Of a stretch of DNA of 64,000 nt, positions 41,682 to 50,647 are shown piece by piece. The position numbers were made by a program, and so were the translations under genes. Under the pieces are notes generated by a model, which was not told where the DNA came from, did no database searches, and saw only the letters and a program-made list of their open reading frames with translations. Within the stretch, counting starts at the first letter, position 1. Every line of letters begins with the position of its first letter. The stretch comes from Nanobdellota archaeon (GTDB lineage Archaea > Nanobdellota > Nanobdellia > Pacearchaeales > GW2011-AR1), in assembly GCA_030698805.1 (NCBI GenBank), contig JAUYMA010000009.1:62001-126000 (forward strand), in the 5' to 3' direction.

Positions 41682-41871
41682 TGGATCAATTAATTACATT
41701 TAAAACTTCACTCCTTACTTACAAATTGTTTAAATTATTAGATTTTATGGAATGTGACAAAAATGAGAATCCGAGCCAAAATAGAATTAATAATTATAGC
41801 AGTAATTGTTTTAGAATTGCTTTTTTAAATTTTAACAAAATTTAAAAGGTGAGATATTTCTATAAATATGA

Positions 41872-42052
41872 CCCTCCATAACTCAACGGTAGAGTGGCCG
41901 GCTGTAGTCAATATACTTTAAACTCCTAGGGAGTTTAAGGTGACTAGCGCAGATTTTCCTTGAAGGAAACAAGATGAAGCGTGATCAGGTTTTGCTCGTT
42001 AGAGCAGAATGACAGAACCCGGTATACCCAAGTTCGACTCTTGGTGGAGGGA
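41872..42052 (+). tRNA. tRNA-Tyr (anticodon GTA) with a 110-base intron
   Basis: Exons are 41872-41907 and 42018-42052. Acceptor CCCTCCA/TGGAGGG gives the C1-G72 pair of archaeal tRNA-Tyr. The anticodon stem GCCGG/CCGGT surrounds CTGTAG with anticodon GTA. The T arm is CCAAG-TTCGACT-CTTGG and the discriminator is A. The exon junction falls between positions 37 and 38. CTGT (32-35) pairs with ACAG near the intron's 3' end, leaving three-base bulges AG^T and AA^C cut after the second base, a standard bulge-helix-bulge for the splicing endonuclease. RtcB/archaease in this window would join the exons. Confidence 0.93.
41908..42017 (+). other. Structured tRNA-Tyr intron
   Basis: The 110-base intron is long for an archaeal tRNA intron and contains three hairpins. 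CTTTAAACTCC/GGGAGTTTAAGG is nearly perfect over about 11 pairs. TTTCCTT-GA-AGGAAA and TGCTC-GTTA-GAGCA follow. AGATGAAG resembles a C box, but no D box or protein frame was seen. It may be an independent small RNA. Confidence 0.7.
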
Positions 42053-42103
42053 TAGAGCAATACTGTTCTACTTTTAGTATAATGGGCGAATTACCAACTA
42101 TTT

Positions 42104-44365
42104 CTAGACTCTTCTTTTCCTATAAGCGAGCCTGCCTGCAGCAATGATCCCTGTTAAGGCTAAGAGGATAACAATGAGGTAAAGGCCGCCATATCTACTT
42201 TGCTGGGCTGAGTCAAAGACTCCTACGACTGCCCCTGTAATTCTTGATAATCCTGCTTTTGGCTTAGGTTCTACTTCCTGCTCAAGGGTTACTAGTTCAT
42301 TTTCTTCAATTTTTTGTTCATCTTCTTCATTCAACTCTATTGAATTTTGGTTCATTACCAGCAGTGTTTCTGACTGATTTGTTGTGATAGTAGTATTTGT
42401 CCTGTTTATAGGCGCAGGTACTGATGAGGAAGACGATCCCCCGCTCGATCTACTACTAGAAGAGCCAGGGGAGTTGTCTTGGGGCTGTGATGCAGGTAGT
42501 GCAATGTTAAATAATACTGAGGCGACCTCGGTGTTATTTTGGGTATTGTTCATTTCTTTCCTGCAATATGTTGTGATGCGGTATTCACCGTTGGCTTTGC
42601 TTGATTCTTGCGCCATAAAAGTCATGTTATCATCTGTAGAGAGAGTTTTGTTAGTTATTCCAGAATCTAAGGTATAATAGCAGCTTCCACTTTCTGACAA
42701 TGAAATGTTAACTAAATAATTATCGACATTATAGGTTATCGCTTCAGGACTTACTATCCTGATAAATGAAGGAGCAACTTCATTGTCAGAGGTAAAATTA
42801 ACAAAAAATCTTACATCTTTGCTTGTTATTGTAGAAGTGTTCATACAACTTGCAATAAAGTGATAAGTGTCGAATGTTCTATTCTTAGCTTCAAATAAGT
42901 AAGAAGAACTAAACGAAACATTATCTACTTGCAACATAGTGTAATTGGTTTTTCCTGCATCCAAAGTATAATTACAGTAGTCCATAGGGCTTTCAGTAGC
43001 GAGTGAGAAGTTCAGACTTTGTATTTGATTTAAGTTATATATTGCGTCTTTTTGAGGGGAATGCACGATTATAGCTGAAGATTCATCATTTGAAGAACTA
43101 TTTTCAGAGGTAAAATTAACAAAAAATCTTACATCTTTGCTCAGGTTTTTATTTCCAGCAGTATCTTCGCATTCTGCAATAAAGTGATAAGTGTCGAATG
43201 TTCTATTCTTAGCTTCAAATAAATAATTTGAAGTGAAGGAAGTGCCTGCGGAATCTCTGTTCATTGTATAATTGGTCTTGCCAGAGTCTAAGGTGTAACC
43301 ACAGTAGCTAGGCTCATTTGTTTGTACAGTGAGAGTTAATTCGCCAATACCATCAAAGTTGTAAACCTTTTCTTCTTCAGGGGAAACTATGGTGATTAAC
43401 GGAGAGGCATTATCTGAAGTATTATTTGTTTCTTCACCATCTTCATTTCCTACGGTGCCATTTAAGATGACAATCTTCCTAGATTCAGTGCTTTCTTGAT
43501 CTCCACTTTCAGCTTTGAAATGTCCTTGAATTGTATAATTTCCTAATATCAGATTGGAGAAGACCCGACCATACTTATTTTGCTTTGCATCATATAATGA
43601 TTTAACTTCAGAGGCATCTATCGCCTTGCTCTGGATTATTACTTCATCAATTTTTCCGTCCCAGTAAGATTCTTCATCGACCGCCCCTCTTCCTATTACT
43701 AGGCTGGATGAAGAATGATCTATTGCAGTAGTTAAGTCCCTACTTCCTGTTAATTCTCCATTTAAGTATAATTTAGCTTGCGAACCGTCATAAGTTGCAA
43801 CCACGTGAGTCCAGACATCAGTTTGCAAATTTCCCCTTACATAAGTGTGGTCATAATCATTAACAAAGAAATTAATCCCTCCATCATAATATGCTATTCC
43901 ATAGCCATCTTTCCAGTCAAAATCACTTGATTTCATTAAAACCGCTGCATATTGGTGAAGGGAGTCGGGATTTATCCAAGCTGAAATAGTAATATCTTTG
44001 CTATCGAAGCTCGAATCATGATTTACTTCTAAATAATTTCCCCTATCAAATGTAGTTGAATTTCCGAATTTTCCAGCAGAAATAGAGAGCGTGCCTTGCA
44101 TAGTTGCATCATTATTATAAGAACTAAAGTCTTCCATAGCATCTGATTGAATGCTATCTATTTGCAGCCAAAGGCTTAAAGAGTTATCAAAGTCTAAGAA
44201 AGTATAATGGTTTTCTGAGGAGGTAGTTTCCAATGCCACTGGAATTTCTGAAGAATTTAGTAATGAATTATGCAAGGGTGTAGCAGCATCAAACTCTATT
44301 ATAGCAGCAGTACCCAGAGAAGAAAACATTATCATGCTCAAAACGATCAGTAAATTTAGCCTCAT
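42104..44365 (-). CDS. Large LamG-domain surface protein, C-terminally anchored
   Basis: The 753-residue protein has a signal peptide, then a LamG/concanavalin-like domain at about 65-270 (YLEVNHDSSFDSKDITISAW, WTHVVATYDGSQAKLYLNGE, WDGKIDEVIIQSKAI). Three beta repeats follow, each with YTLDSGKTNYTM-like and SYLFEAKNRTFDTYHFIA segments and paired Cys. A Ser/Pro/Gly linker, acidic segment, and a final transmembrane helix with RKRRV tail end it. Sequons are numerous. The anchored, repeat-rich layout suggests adhesion or surface recognition. The second and third repeats share near-identical DNA, pointing to recent duplication or conversion. Confidence 0.85.
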   Translation of the reverse strand: MRLNLLIVLSMIMFSSLGTAAIIEFDAATPLHNSLLNSSEIPVALETTSSENHYTFLDFDNSLSLWLQIDSIQSDAMEDFSSYNNDATMQGTLSISAGKFGNSTTFDRGNYLEVNHDSSFDSKDITISAWINPDSLHQYAAVLMKSSDFDWKDGYGIAYYDGGINFFVNDYDHTYVRGNLQTDVWTHVVATYDGSQAKLYLNGELTGSRDLTTAIDHSSSSLVIGRGAVDEESYWDGKIDEVIIQSKAIDASEVKSLYDAKQNKYGRVFSNLILGNYTIQGHFKAESGDQESTESRKIVILNGTVGNEDGEETNNTSDNASPLITIVSPEEEKVYNFDGIGELTLTVQTNEPSYCGYTLDSGKTNYTMNRDSAGTSFTSNYLFEAKNRTFDTYHFIAECEDTAGNKNLSKDVRFFVNFTSENSSSNDESSAIIVHSPQKDAIYNLNQIQSLNFSLATESPMDYCNYTLDAGKTNYTMLQVDNVSFSSSYLFEAKNRTFDTYHFIASCMNTSTITSKDVRFFVNFTSDNEVAPSFIRIVSPEAITYNVDNYLVNISLSESGSCYYTLDSGITNKTLSTDDNMTFMAQESSKANGEYRITTYCRKEMNNTQNNTEVASVLFNIALPASQPQDNSPGSSSSRSSGGSSSSSVPAPINRTNTTITTNQSETLLVMNQNSIELNEEDEQKIEENELVTLEQEVEPKPKAGLSRITGAVVGVFDSAQQSRYGGLYLIVILLALTGIIAAGRLAYRKRRV
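42786..42898 (-). repeat. Internal DNA repeat of the surface protein gene (copy A)
   Basis: Bases 42786-42823 match 43104-43141 perfectly over 38 bases, and 42851-42898 match 43175-43222 perfectly over 48 bases. The surrounding repeat units differ, so identity is concentrated in two blocks per unit rather than spread evenly. Confidence 0.85.
43104..43222 (-). repeat. Internal DNA repeat of the surface protein gene (copy B)
   Basis: Partner of copy A about 320 bases away in the same frame. It encodes the VRFFVNF and LFEAKNRTFDTYHFIA segments of the preceding repeat unit. Confidence 0.85.
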
Positions 44366-44464
44366 AATTTGTTTAAGCCCCTAAAATATTTAAAAGAAAG
44401 CAGTATATTTTTGTACATCTCTTTTTAGAAGAGAATTTTTATATGGCAGGCGTTATCTTATTTG

Positions 44465-45019
44465 ATGTTTAAACTATTTTTCAAGTTCAAGTATCCTAAA
44501 ATACTTTTATTAGCAATGTTCATAGTCCTTGCTTATTTTACTTTTGACAATCCCCGAGTAGAAAGATTTGTTAACGATCTTGAAGATCTCAAGTATTTAG
44601 GTATTTTTATTGCAGGAATATTTTTCTCCTTTGGTTTTACAGCCCCATTTGCTGCAGGATTCTTTATTACTTCTAATCCTGGAAATGTACTTGTAGCCGG
44701 GATTGTGGGAGGATGTGGCGCTTTAATTGCAGATTTAATCATATTTAATTTTGTCAGATCTTCTTTTCAGGATGAATTTAATAGATTAAAGAAGAACAAT
44801 GCTTTACTGCAGAGTAATAAATGGATTGAAAAAAGGTTAGGTAGGAAAGTAATGGTTTATTTAATGTATGTTTTCGCAGGATTTCTTATAGCTTCTCCCT
44901 TGCCTGATGAGGCAGGCATGGTAATGTTAGCTGGACTTACCAAAATAAAGACAAACATGGTGGCTTTGATAGGCTTAACTTTAAACACTCTTGGAATAAT
45001 CCTTCTTCTGCTGATTTAA
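44465..45019 (+). CDS. Small multi-spanning membrane protein
   Basis: The 184-residue protein has four or five membrane helices: YPKILLLAMFIVLAYF, GIFIAGIFFSFGFTAPFAAG, a Gly-rich re-entrant-like VLVAGIVGGCGALIADLIIF, VMVYLMYVFAGFLIASPLPDE and a C-terminal helix. SPLPDEAGMVMLAG is similar to the conserved segment of DedA/VTT-type proteins, though the topology is shorter. A TTG codon just before the ATG extends the frame by one residue. It converges with the next gene with a four-base overlap. Lipid scrambling or transport is possible. Confidence 0.7.
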   Translation: MFKLFFKFKYPKILLLAMFIVLAYFTFDNPRVERFVNDLEDLKYLGIFIAGIFFSFGFTAPFAAGFFITSNPGNVLVAGIVGGCGALIADLIIFNFVRSSFQDEFNRLKKNNALLQSNKWIEKRLGRKVMVYLMYVFAGFLIASPLPDEAGMVMLAGLTKIKTNMVALIGLTLNTLGIILLLLI

Positions 45020-45684
45020 ATTGAAGGAAGAATTTCAGATTTAGGCCTGTTTTCTTCTTCATTTCGTGGCAGAATTGGCTTAATGACGAGATAGATTATC
45101 CTTAATGTTAATTCTAGAGCCACTATAAACAATAAATAGTAGAGCATAGTCTCCCATACCGAGGGAATATTAGATAGCACGTCTAAGGATCTTTCTAAGG
45201 AGAAGTATGAGATATCTACTAAAAATATAGCTAAAAGTGCAAAAGGCAGCATTTTGGCTAGATCTCTAGAAAGATCTTCGCTATAATAAGAAACCACTCT
45301 AATAGATCCCACTAATGAGATTGCAACGAGCAGGATTCTATAAGGATCTGTTTCTTTAGATAAGAATATGAGTATGCCTGAGAAGACTATAAACCAGAAG
45401 AAAGTTATTATGGGAAGAATAATTATATGCTCTAGAATATAAAGAAGGACTGCAAATGTTTTTTGTATTGAAGGGTATGCTGATCGGCTATACTGGGCAA
45501 GATTTAGTTTGAATACATCTCTATGTGCTACAAACCTATAGAACTTGAAGATAAATACTGCATACAGGACCATGCCTAATATAAACAAGAGTAGAGGCTT
45601 GGCTTGATCTAGAGCCTTTATAAAATCTAGGTTGGATACATTATCTAAAATTAAATCCAGTTCTATTTTACTTAATTCTACCAT
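45016..45684 (-). CDS. Hypothetical membrane protein, about six helices
   Basis: A 222-residue protein with helices near residues 28-48, 78-112 (two), 115-132, 146-163 and 180-203, preceded by an N-terminal amphipathic segment (LSKIELDLILDNVSNLDFIK) and a positively charged C-terminal tail. No motif suggests transport or catalysis. The 165 bases upstream (45685-45850) are very AT-rich and hold the promoters of this and the PurD-like gene. Confidence 0.7.
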   Translation of the reverse strand: MVELSKIELDLILDNVSNLDFIKALDQAKPLLLFILGMVLYAVFIFKFYRFVAHRDVFKLNLAQYSRSAYPSIQKTFAVLLYILEHIIILPIITFFWFIVFSGILIFLSKETDPYRILLVAISLVGSIRVVSYYSEDLSRDLAKMLPFALLAIFLVDISYFSLERSLDVLSNIPSVWETMLYYLLFIVALELTLRIIYLVIKPILPRNEEENRPKSEILPSI

Positions 45685-45869
45685 CTTTTTTGATACTGCT
45701 TAAAAAAATTAAGACTTTATTAACTTTTTCCATATTTTTCAGACTTATTTTTGCTGATTTTAGCATATCGTCGATAAATTATTTTCGAGAATCTTAATTA
45801 TTTAATTCTATCTGGGAAAAATAAAAAAATTTTTATAGGGGACTTTACTGCATGTTTTGTTATTATATG

Positions 45870-47222
45870 GAAATAAAATTAAAAGAAAACAATGGAGAAG
45901 GCAATATCGTCGGTACTGTTGCCAAAAATCCTTTAACCAGCAATCCTAAGAAATTTTTGTTTGTTTCTTTCGAAAGTTTAAGTGGAGACTTGGCTTTAGA
46001 GATAAAAAAAGAGGGGCACGAGGTCAAAGTTTATATCAAATCTGAAGATGATAAAGATGTTTATGACGGATTCTTGGAGAAAGTTGCCAAATGGGAAGAT
46101 TACAAAGATTGGGCGGATGTCATTGTTTTTGATGACGTGGGTTTTGGCGAGACTGTTGATTCTTTGAGGAAAGAGGGCAAACTGGTTATTGGAGGCTCCA
46201 AATATACGGATAAGTTGGAAGAGGATAGGGAATTTGGTCAGAATGAGATGAAAAGAGTTGGAATGTCAATTCTTCCACATTGGGATTTCACCGAGTTTGA
46301 TGCCGCAATAGAATTTATCAGGTCTAACCCTGGAAGATATATTTTCAAACCTTCAGGTACAGTTGCCTCTGATCAAAAAGGAATTCTTTTTCTAGGCCAG
46401 GAAGAAGACGGTAAGGATTTAATTGAGATTATGGAGCAGAATAAGAAAGCTTGGGCAAAAAAGATAAGGAAGTTCCAATTGCAGAAAAGAGCTTTAGGGG
46501 TAGAGGTTGCTGCAGGAGCTTTCTTTAATGGGAATGACTTTATTTATCCTATTAACATTAATTTTGAGCACAAGAAACTATTCCCTGGAGATATAGGGCC
46601 ATACACTGGGGAGATGGGAACTTTAATGTACTGGTCTGGACCAAACCCTATATTTAATGCAACTTTGGCAAAAATTAAAGAAGACCTGATAAAATCAGGA
46701 TATGTAGGCTATGTCGATATTAATTGTATTGCTAATTCTAAGGGGATTTATCCTTTAGAATTTACTTGTAGATTTGGGTATCCGACTATAAGCATTCAGT
46801 TGGAAGGAATATCTTCTGAAATAGGAGCGTTTATGTATGCATTAGCAAAAAAGGAGAAGTTTGAGCTTAAAACAAAGAGAGGTTTTCAATTAGGGGTAGT
46901 TATTGCAGTGCCTCCCTTTCCTTTCGACGATAGGAAGGAGGCTTTTATTTATAAGGATCTCTCTATTCTTTTCAGAAAACCTGGTCTTGAAGGCGTTCAT
47001 TTAGGAGATGTTAAGGTAAATAATGGAGTTTGGAGCATTGCAGGCAATTCTGGATATGTTTTGGTTATAACTGGCTCAGGAAATACTGTAGAAGAGGCCA
47101 GAAAACAGGCTTACATTCGAGTTAAGAATATCATGCTTCAAAATATGTATTATCGCACCGATATTGGGATGAAATGGTATGATGATTCAGACAGATTGCA
47201 AACTTGGGGATATTTGTATTAG
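45870..47222 (+). CDS. ATP-grasp protein, PurD (GAR synthetase)-like
   Basis: The 450-residue protein, from MEIKLKENNGEGN, has an N-terminal Rossmann-like domain, an ATP-grasp core with RYIFKPSGTVASDQKGILFL, LQKRALGVEVAAGAFFNG, and FPGDIGPYTGEMGTLMYWSG, closely matching GARS. GYVGYVDINCIANSKGIYPLEFTCRFGYPT is the acidic metal-binding part. PurD joins glycine to phosphoribosylamine, but no other purine gene is nearby. It may instead be a relative using another amine. An alternative start at 45852 adds six residues. Confidence 0.78.
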   Translation, partial: EIKLKENNGEGNIVGTVAKNPLTSNPKKFLFVSFESLSGDLALEIKKEGHEVKVYIKSEDDKDVYDGFLEKVAKWEDYKDWADVIVFDDVGFGETVDSLRKEGKLVIGGSKYTDKLEEDREFGQNEMKRVGMSILPHWDFTEFDAAIEFIRSNPGRYIFKPSGTVASDQKGILFLGQEEDGKDLIEIMEQNKKAWAKKIRKFQLQKRALGVEVAAGAFFNGNDFIYPININFEHKKLFPGDIGPYTGEMGTLMYWSGPNPIFNATLAKIKEDLIKSGYVGYVDINCIANSKGIYPLEFTCRFGYPTISIQLEGISSEIGAFMYALAKKEKFELKTKRGFQLGVVIAVPPFPFDDRKEAFIYKDLSILFRKPGLEGVHLGDVKVNNGVWSIAGNSGYVLVITGSGNTVEEARKQAYIRVKNIMLQNMYYRTDIGMKWYDDSDRLQTWGYLY

Positions 47223-47271
47223 CATTTTTAATTTGCATATAATATTTAAGCAGATTTTCTTTTGATTTTAT

Positions 47272-48234
47272 ATGAATAAAGTGTTGGAAACCACTTGGGA
47301 AGTTGTCAAACGTTCTAGAAGTGTTTCCATCAATAGGGATGAAGTTGGATTTTTTTCTTCAGATATTGAAGTTGAAGATATCAAAACGTGGGAAACTGCA
47401 AATATTCTTCCCAAACCTCACAAAGAACTTGATGATAAGGAGAAAGTGCAGCTAATTTTTACTGCAAACGCCCTGAATTTCTGCTACTGGCAAGAACCAC
47501 GATGGAATATCGAATATGGAGGAAAAAAATTCAAAGGATCTCTTGCTTTATGGGCCTCTTTTAATAGAGCATTAGATGAAAATATTCCTATTTTAGATGC
47601 TTTTTATTTAGAGCATTTGGAGGAAAGGGATTTCCTCAACGTTACTAGGGGAGAAAATAAAATTCCCCTCTTGGGACAAAGGGTAGAGATATTAAGAGAG
47701 ATTGGAAGAGTTTTGAGAGAAAGATATGGGGGAAAATTTGCTCAAGTGATAAATAAGTCTGGAGGCTCAGCTTTGTCTTTAGTTGATCTGCTTACTTCTC
47801 ATTTTCCTTCCTACCGCGATCAAGCAAAATATCAAGGATTGCCGGTTTTTTTTAATAAGCGGGCCCAGCTTGCAACTTCTGATTTATATCAAACTTTTAA
47901 TGGCGAGAGTTGGGGAAATTTGTCAGGTATAAATTCCTTGACTGCTTTTGCAGATTATAAAATTCCTGCAGTTTTGAGAGATCTGGGAATCATAGGATAT
48001 AGAGGAGAATTAGCGGATAGAATTGATTCAAAACAAGAGATCCCAGCTGGGAGCAAGGAAGAAATCGAAATAAGGGCTAATCAGATTTGGGCTGTAGAAT
48101 ATATCAGGAGAGAATTACAACCTAGAATGCCTGGAATTAATGCTGTTAAGATTGACAACTGGTTATGGATAAAGGGCCAGAGTCGTCCCTTGGAAAGCAG
48201 ACATCCCCATAGGACTGTGACCACTGCTTATTAA
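47272..48234 (+). CDS. Queuosine salvage family protein (DUF2419/QNG1-like)
   Basis: The 320-residue protein has the family pattern LIFTANALNFCYWQEPRWNIEY, GSLALWASFNRALDENIPILD, ITRGENxIPLLGQRVEIL-like segment, SLVDLLTSHFPSYRD, and FFNKRAQLATSDL. C-terminal AVEYIRRELQPRMPG and DNWLWIKGQ complete it. The eukaryotic member Qng1 releases queuine from queuosine 5'-phosphate. Archaeal tRNAs usually carry archaeosine instead, so this member is unusual and may salvage another deazaguanine nucleotide or be acquired. It is single-standing with a TATA-like box 25 bases upstream. Confidence 0.85.
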   Translation: MNKVLETTWEVVKRSRSVSINRDEVGFFSSDIEVEDIKTWETANILPKPHKELDDKEKVQLIFTANALNFCYWQEPRWNIEYGGKKFKGSLALWASFNRALDENIPILDAFYLEHLEERDFLNVTRGENKIPLLGQRVEILREIGRVLRERYGGKFAQVINKSGGSALSLVDLLTSHFPSYRDQAKYQGLPVFFNKRAQLATSDLYQTFNGESWGNLSGINSLTAFADYKIPAVLRDLGIIGYRGELADRIDSKQEIPAGSKEEIEIRANQIWAVEYIRRELQPRMPGINAVKIDNWLWIKGQSRPLESRHPHRTVTTAY

Positions 48235-48303
48235 GAGTCCTAAGGTTCGTATAATCTTGATAAAAACATTTAAATAATCTGGAAAAATAACCAAAATAAC
48301 TAA

Positions 48304-48447
48304 ATGCCCCTCAATACGATGAAAGCAAAAGACAAAAGCGAAGAAGAGGAACTCGAAGATACGAACGAAGAATTGGACGAATTGGATGACTTCGAAGACT
48401 CTGATGACGAAGCTGAAGAAGAACCTCAGAAGGAAGAAAGCTGGTAA
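48304..48447 (+). CDS. 47-residue highly acidic mini-protein
   Basis: The frame MPLNTMKAKDKSEEEELEDT continues as an almost pure Glu/Asp run and ends in KEESW; nearly half the residues are acidic. A strong TTTAAATA box (48269-48276) lies about 28 bases before the ATG, which gives a leaderless transcript. The gene occupies the space before the thermosome gene without overlap. Function is unknown; a chaperone-related or ribosome-associated acidic tail protein is possible. No homologue is recalled. Confidence 0.68.
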   Translation: MPLNTMKAKDKSEEEELEDTNEELDELDDFEDSDDEAEEEPQKEESW

Positions 48448-48543
48448 TCTTCTAAGCTTATTTATTTTTTATTTTTAAATCCCAGATTTTGAATTGAACT
48501 TTATTACCTATATTTTTAAAAATGTTATAGGGTCCTCTTAACT

Positions 48544-50148
48544 ATGACTGATGAAAAACAACCAGTATATATCCTTCCTGAGAACGTATCTAGGACTTTA
48601 GGCAAAGATGCACAGAGAAATAATATACTCGCTGCTAAAATTGTAGCAGACATTGTTAAAACAACTTTGGGGCCTAAGGGAATGGATAAAATGCTTGTAG
48701 ACTCTTCGGGCAATATTATCATAACTAATGATGGGGTAACTATCCTGGAAGAAATGGAAGTAGATCATCCCGCCGCAAAGATGATGGTCGAAATTGCCAA
48801 GACTCAGGAAAATGAAGTGGGGGACGGGACAACTACTGCGGCTTTATTGGCAGGGAAACTCCTGGAGAATGCTGAGAAGTTGTTGGATAAGAAGATTCAT
48901 CCTACTGTAATTGTTAAAGGATATAGAATGGCTACTGAAAAGTCTCTGGATATTTTAAATGAGATAGCCATGCCGGTAAATGATTCTCAAATATTAAAGA
49001 GCATTGCTATGACTGCTATGACTGGGAAAGGGGCAGAAGGGAGCAAGGAGATCCTGGCGGATCTAATCGTCAATTCTGTCGAGCAAGTCGCTGTTGGTAA
49101 AGAAGTTGATTTGAATGATATCAAAATTCAAAAAATAAAAGGGGAGGGGATTGGAGAAAGTGAACTTATTCATGGTATTGTTCTTGATAAGGATCGGGCA
49201 AATATTGAGATGCCCCAGAAAATTCAAGGCGCTAAAATCCTGCTGGTAGACTTTTCATTGGAAGTGAGAAATCCTGAAGCCGAAACCAGAATTTCTGTAT
49301 CTACGCCTGAACAATTAGAGAGCTTTGTTTCTTCAGAAGAGAGATATTTGAAGAGAATGACTGAGAAGATCATAAGTACTGGCGCAAATGTTGTTTTCTG
49401 CCAAAAAGGCATCGACGACGTTGCCCAATACTACCTAGCTAAAGCGGGCATATTTGCATGCAGGAGAGTTCCCAAATCAGATTTGGAGAAAATTGCTAGA
49501 GCAACTTCAGGCAAAATAGTATCTAACCTTAATGATATCAGTACTGAACAGCTTGGAGCAGCAGCTGAAGTGGAGGAAATTAAATTTGGAGAAGATGCGC
49601 TGACCTATATTAGAGGTTGTAAAAATCCTAAAGCTGTTACTATTGCCATTCGTGGAAGCACAAACCATGTTTTAGATGAAATAGAGAGGGCAGTTAAGGA
49701 TGGCATGGGAGATGTTGTTGCGGCTATAAGAAATAAGAAAGTTGTCGCAGGGGGAGGAGCTGTCGAAATGGAACTTTCAAAGAGATTAAGGATCTTCGCT
49801 AGAACTCTGGGTGGCAGAGAGCAATTGGCTATAGATGAATTTGCGGCAGCTTTAGAGTCAATACCTGAAACTTTAGCAGAAAATGCCGGCATGGACCCTA
49901 TTGATATCCTGACAGAATTAAAGAAAAGGCATGATTTAGGTATGGCGAATCAGGGTTTGAACTTGTTTACTGATAAAATAGAAGATACTTTCCAAGCAGG
50001 AATAATTGAGCCCTTAAAAGTAAAAACCCAGGCTATAAGCTCTGCTTCAGAAGTCGCTCAAATGATCTTGAGAATTGATGATGTTCTCATAAGCAAGGGC
50101 AATGCGCAAGCAAGAATGAGGGGCAATGCATACGAAGGATTGGATTGA
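48544..50148 (+). CDS. thsA: Thermosome (group II chaperonin) subunit
   Basis: The 534-residue protein has [47 protein letters not shown], and later [14 protein letters not shown] and [13 protein letters not shown], the group II chaperonin ATPase signatures. The N-terminal [16 protein letters not shown] is normal for archaeal subunits; the C-terminus ends [15 protein letters not shown] without the long Gly-Met tail. It refolds proteins in a double-ring complex using ATP. Only one subunit is in the window. An acidic mini-protein gene precedes it by 96 bases. Confidence 0.97.
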   Translation: MTDEKQPVYILPENVSRTLGKDAQRNNILAAKIVADIVKTTLGPKGMDKMLVDSSGNIIITNDGVTILEEMEVDHPAAKMMVEIAKTQENEVGDGTTTAALLAGKLLENAEKLLDKKIHPTVIVKGYRMATEKSLDILNEIAMPVNDSQILKSIAMTAMTGKGAEGSKEILADLIVNSVEQVAVGKEVDLNDIKIQKIKGEGIGESELIHGIVLDKDRANIEMPQKIQGAKILLVDFSLEVRNPEAETRISVSTPEQLESFVSSEERYLKRMTEKIISTGANVVFCQKGIDDVAQYYLAKAGIFACRRVPKSDLEKIARATSGKIVSNLNDISTEQLGAAAEVEEIKFGEDALTYIRGCKNPKAVTIAIRGSTNHVLDEIERAVKDGMGDVVAAIRNKKVVAGGGAVEMELSKRLRIFARTLGGREQLAIDEFAAALESIPETLAENAGMDPIDILTELKKRHDLGMANQGLNLFTDKIEDTFQAGIIEPLKVKTQAISSASEVAQMILRIDDVLISKGNAQARMRGNAYEGLD

Positions 50149-50163
50149 TTTATCCAATAAACT

Positions 50164-50406
50164 TTAATTCTTCTTCTCTAGATTATAGTGGTTGAGAAAA
50201 TTAAATACTTCTTCACGAGAGAGGTAACCATCTTTATTAGTATCATATTGTCTTATAGGTTCTGGCAGTGTAGAATAATTATGTCTAGTTTGGACTGACG
50301 CTATAACTCCTGAAACTAATGCAGAGCCCAATACTATCGAGATTAAAACTTTTCTAGCTTTAGAATTAAAAATGGGCTCTGATCTTTTTTCAATTGTCTC
50401 AGGCAT
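50164..50406 (-). CDS. Anchored EF-hand protein
   Basis: The 80-residue protein has a short basic N-terminus, one hydrophobic helix (about residues 17-36), and a C-terminal EF-hand YDTNKDGYLSREEVFNFL. Loop positions D-N-D-x-Tyr/Leu-E match a complete 12-residue calcium loop. Such single-EF-hand membrane proteins are probably calcium binding at the surface, as in dockerin-like repeats. It converges with the thermosome gene. Confidence 0.8.
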   Translation of the reverse strand: MPETIEKRSEPIFNSKARKVLISIVLGSALVSGVIASVQTRHNYSTLPEPIRQYDTNKDGYLSREEVFNFLNHYNLEKKN

Positions 50407-50472
50407 TTAAATAAAGAGTAATTCAAGTATTTAAGTTTTATCTTCTTAAACTATATTGGTATTTAGGAAAAA

Positions 50473-50543
50473 TGCGATCATCGGGAATCGGACCCGAACC
50501 TACTCGTTGGCAACGAATCGTTCTACCACTAAACTATGATCGC
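50473..50543 (-). tRNA. tRNA-Gly (anticodon GCC)
   Basis: On the minus strand, acceptor GCGATCA pairs with TGATCGC, D arm TAGTTTAGTGGTAGAAC is normal, the anticodon stem ATTCG/CGAGT holds loop TTGCCAA (GCC), and the T arm is TCGGG-TCCGATT-CCCGA. Discriminator A. No intron or encoded CCA. Confidence 0.95.
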
Positions 50544-50557
50544 ATATTAGAACCGAG

Positions 50558-50613
50558 GTTCTAAGACTCCTAGAACTTAATCTCCTATGGGGACACAATC
50601 CGTTCTAAGACTC
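50558..50613. repeat. 12-bp direct repeat upstream of tRNA-Gly
   Basis: GTTCTAAGACTC occurs at 50558-50569 and 50602-50613, and TAGAACC-GA-GGTTCTA forms a hairpin overlapping the first copy. It lies in the promoter side of tRNA-Gly on the minus strand. Its meaning is unclear. Confidence 0.45.
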
Positions 50614-50647
50614 TTATTTGAAAAACTAAAGGTTATTTAAAGATTGC

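Noticed and set aside
41618..41845. A 75-residue frame overlapping the end of the ABC-coupled gene and spacer
   Set aside because: Its first third is a shifted reading of a real gene and the rest is low-complexity AT-rich spacer.
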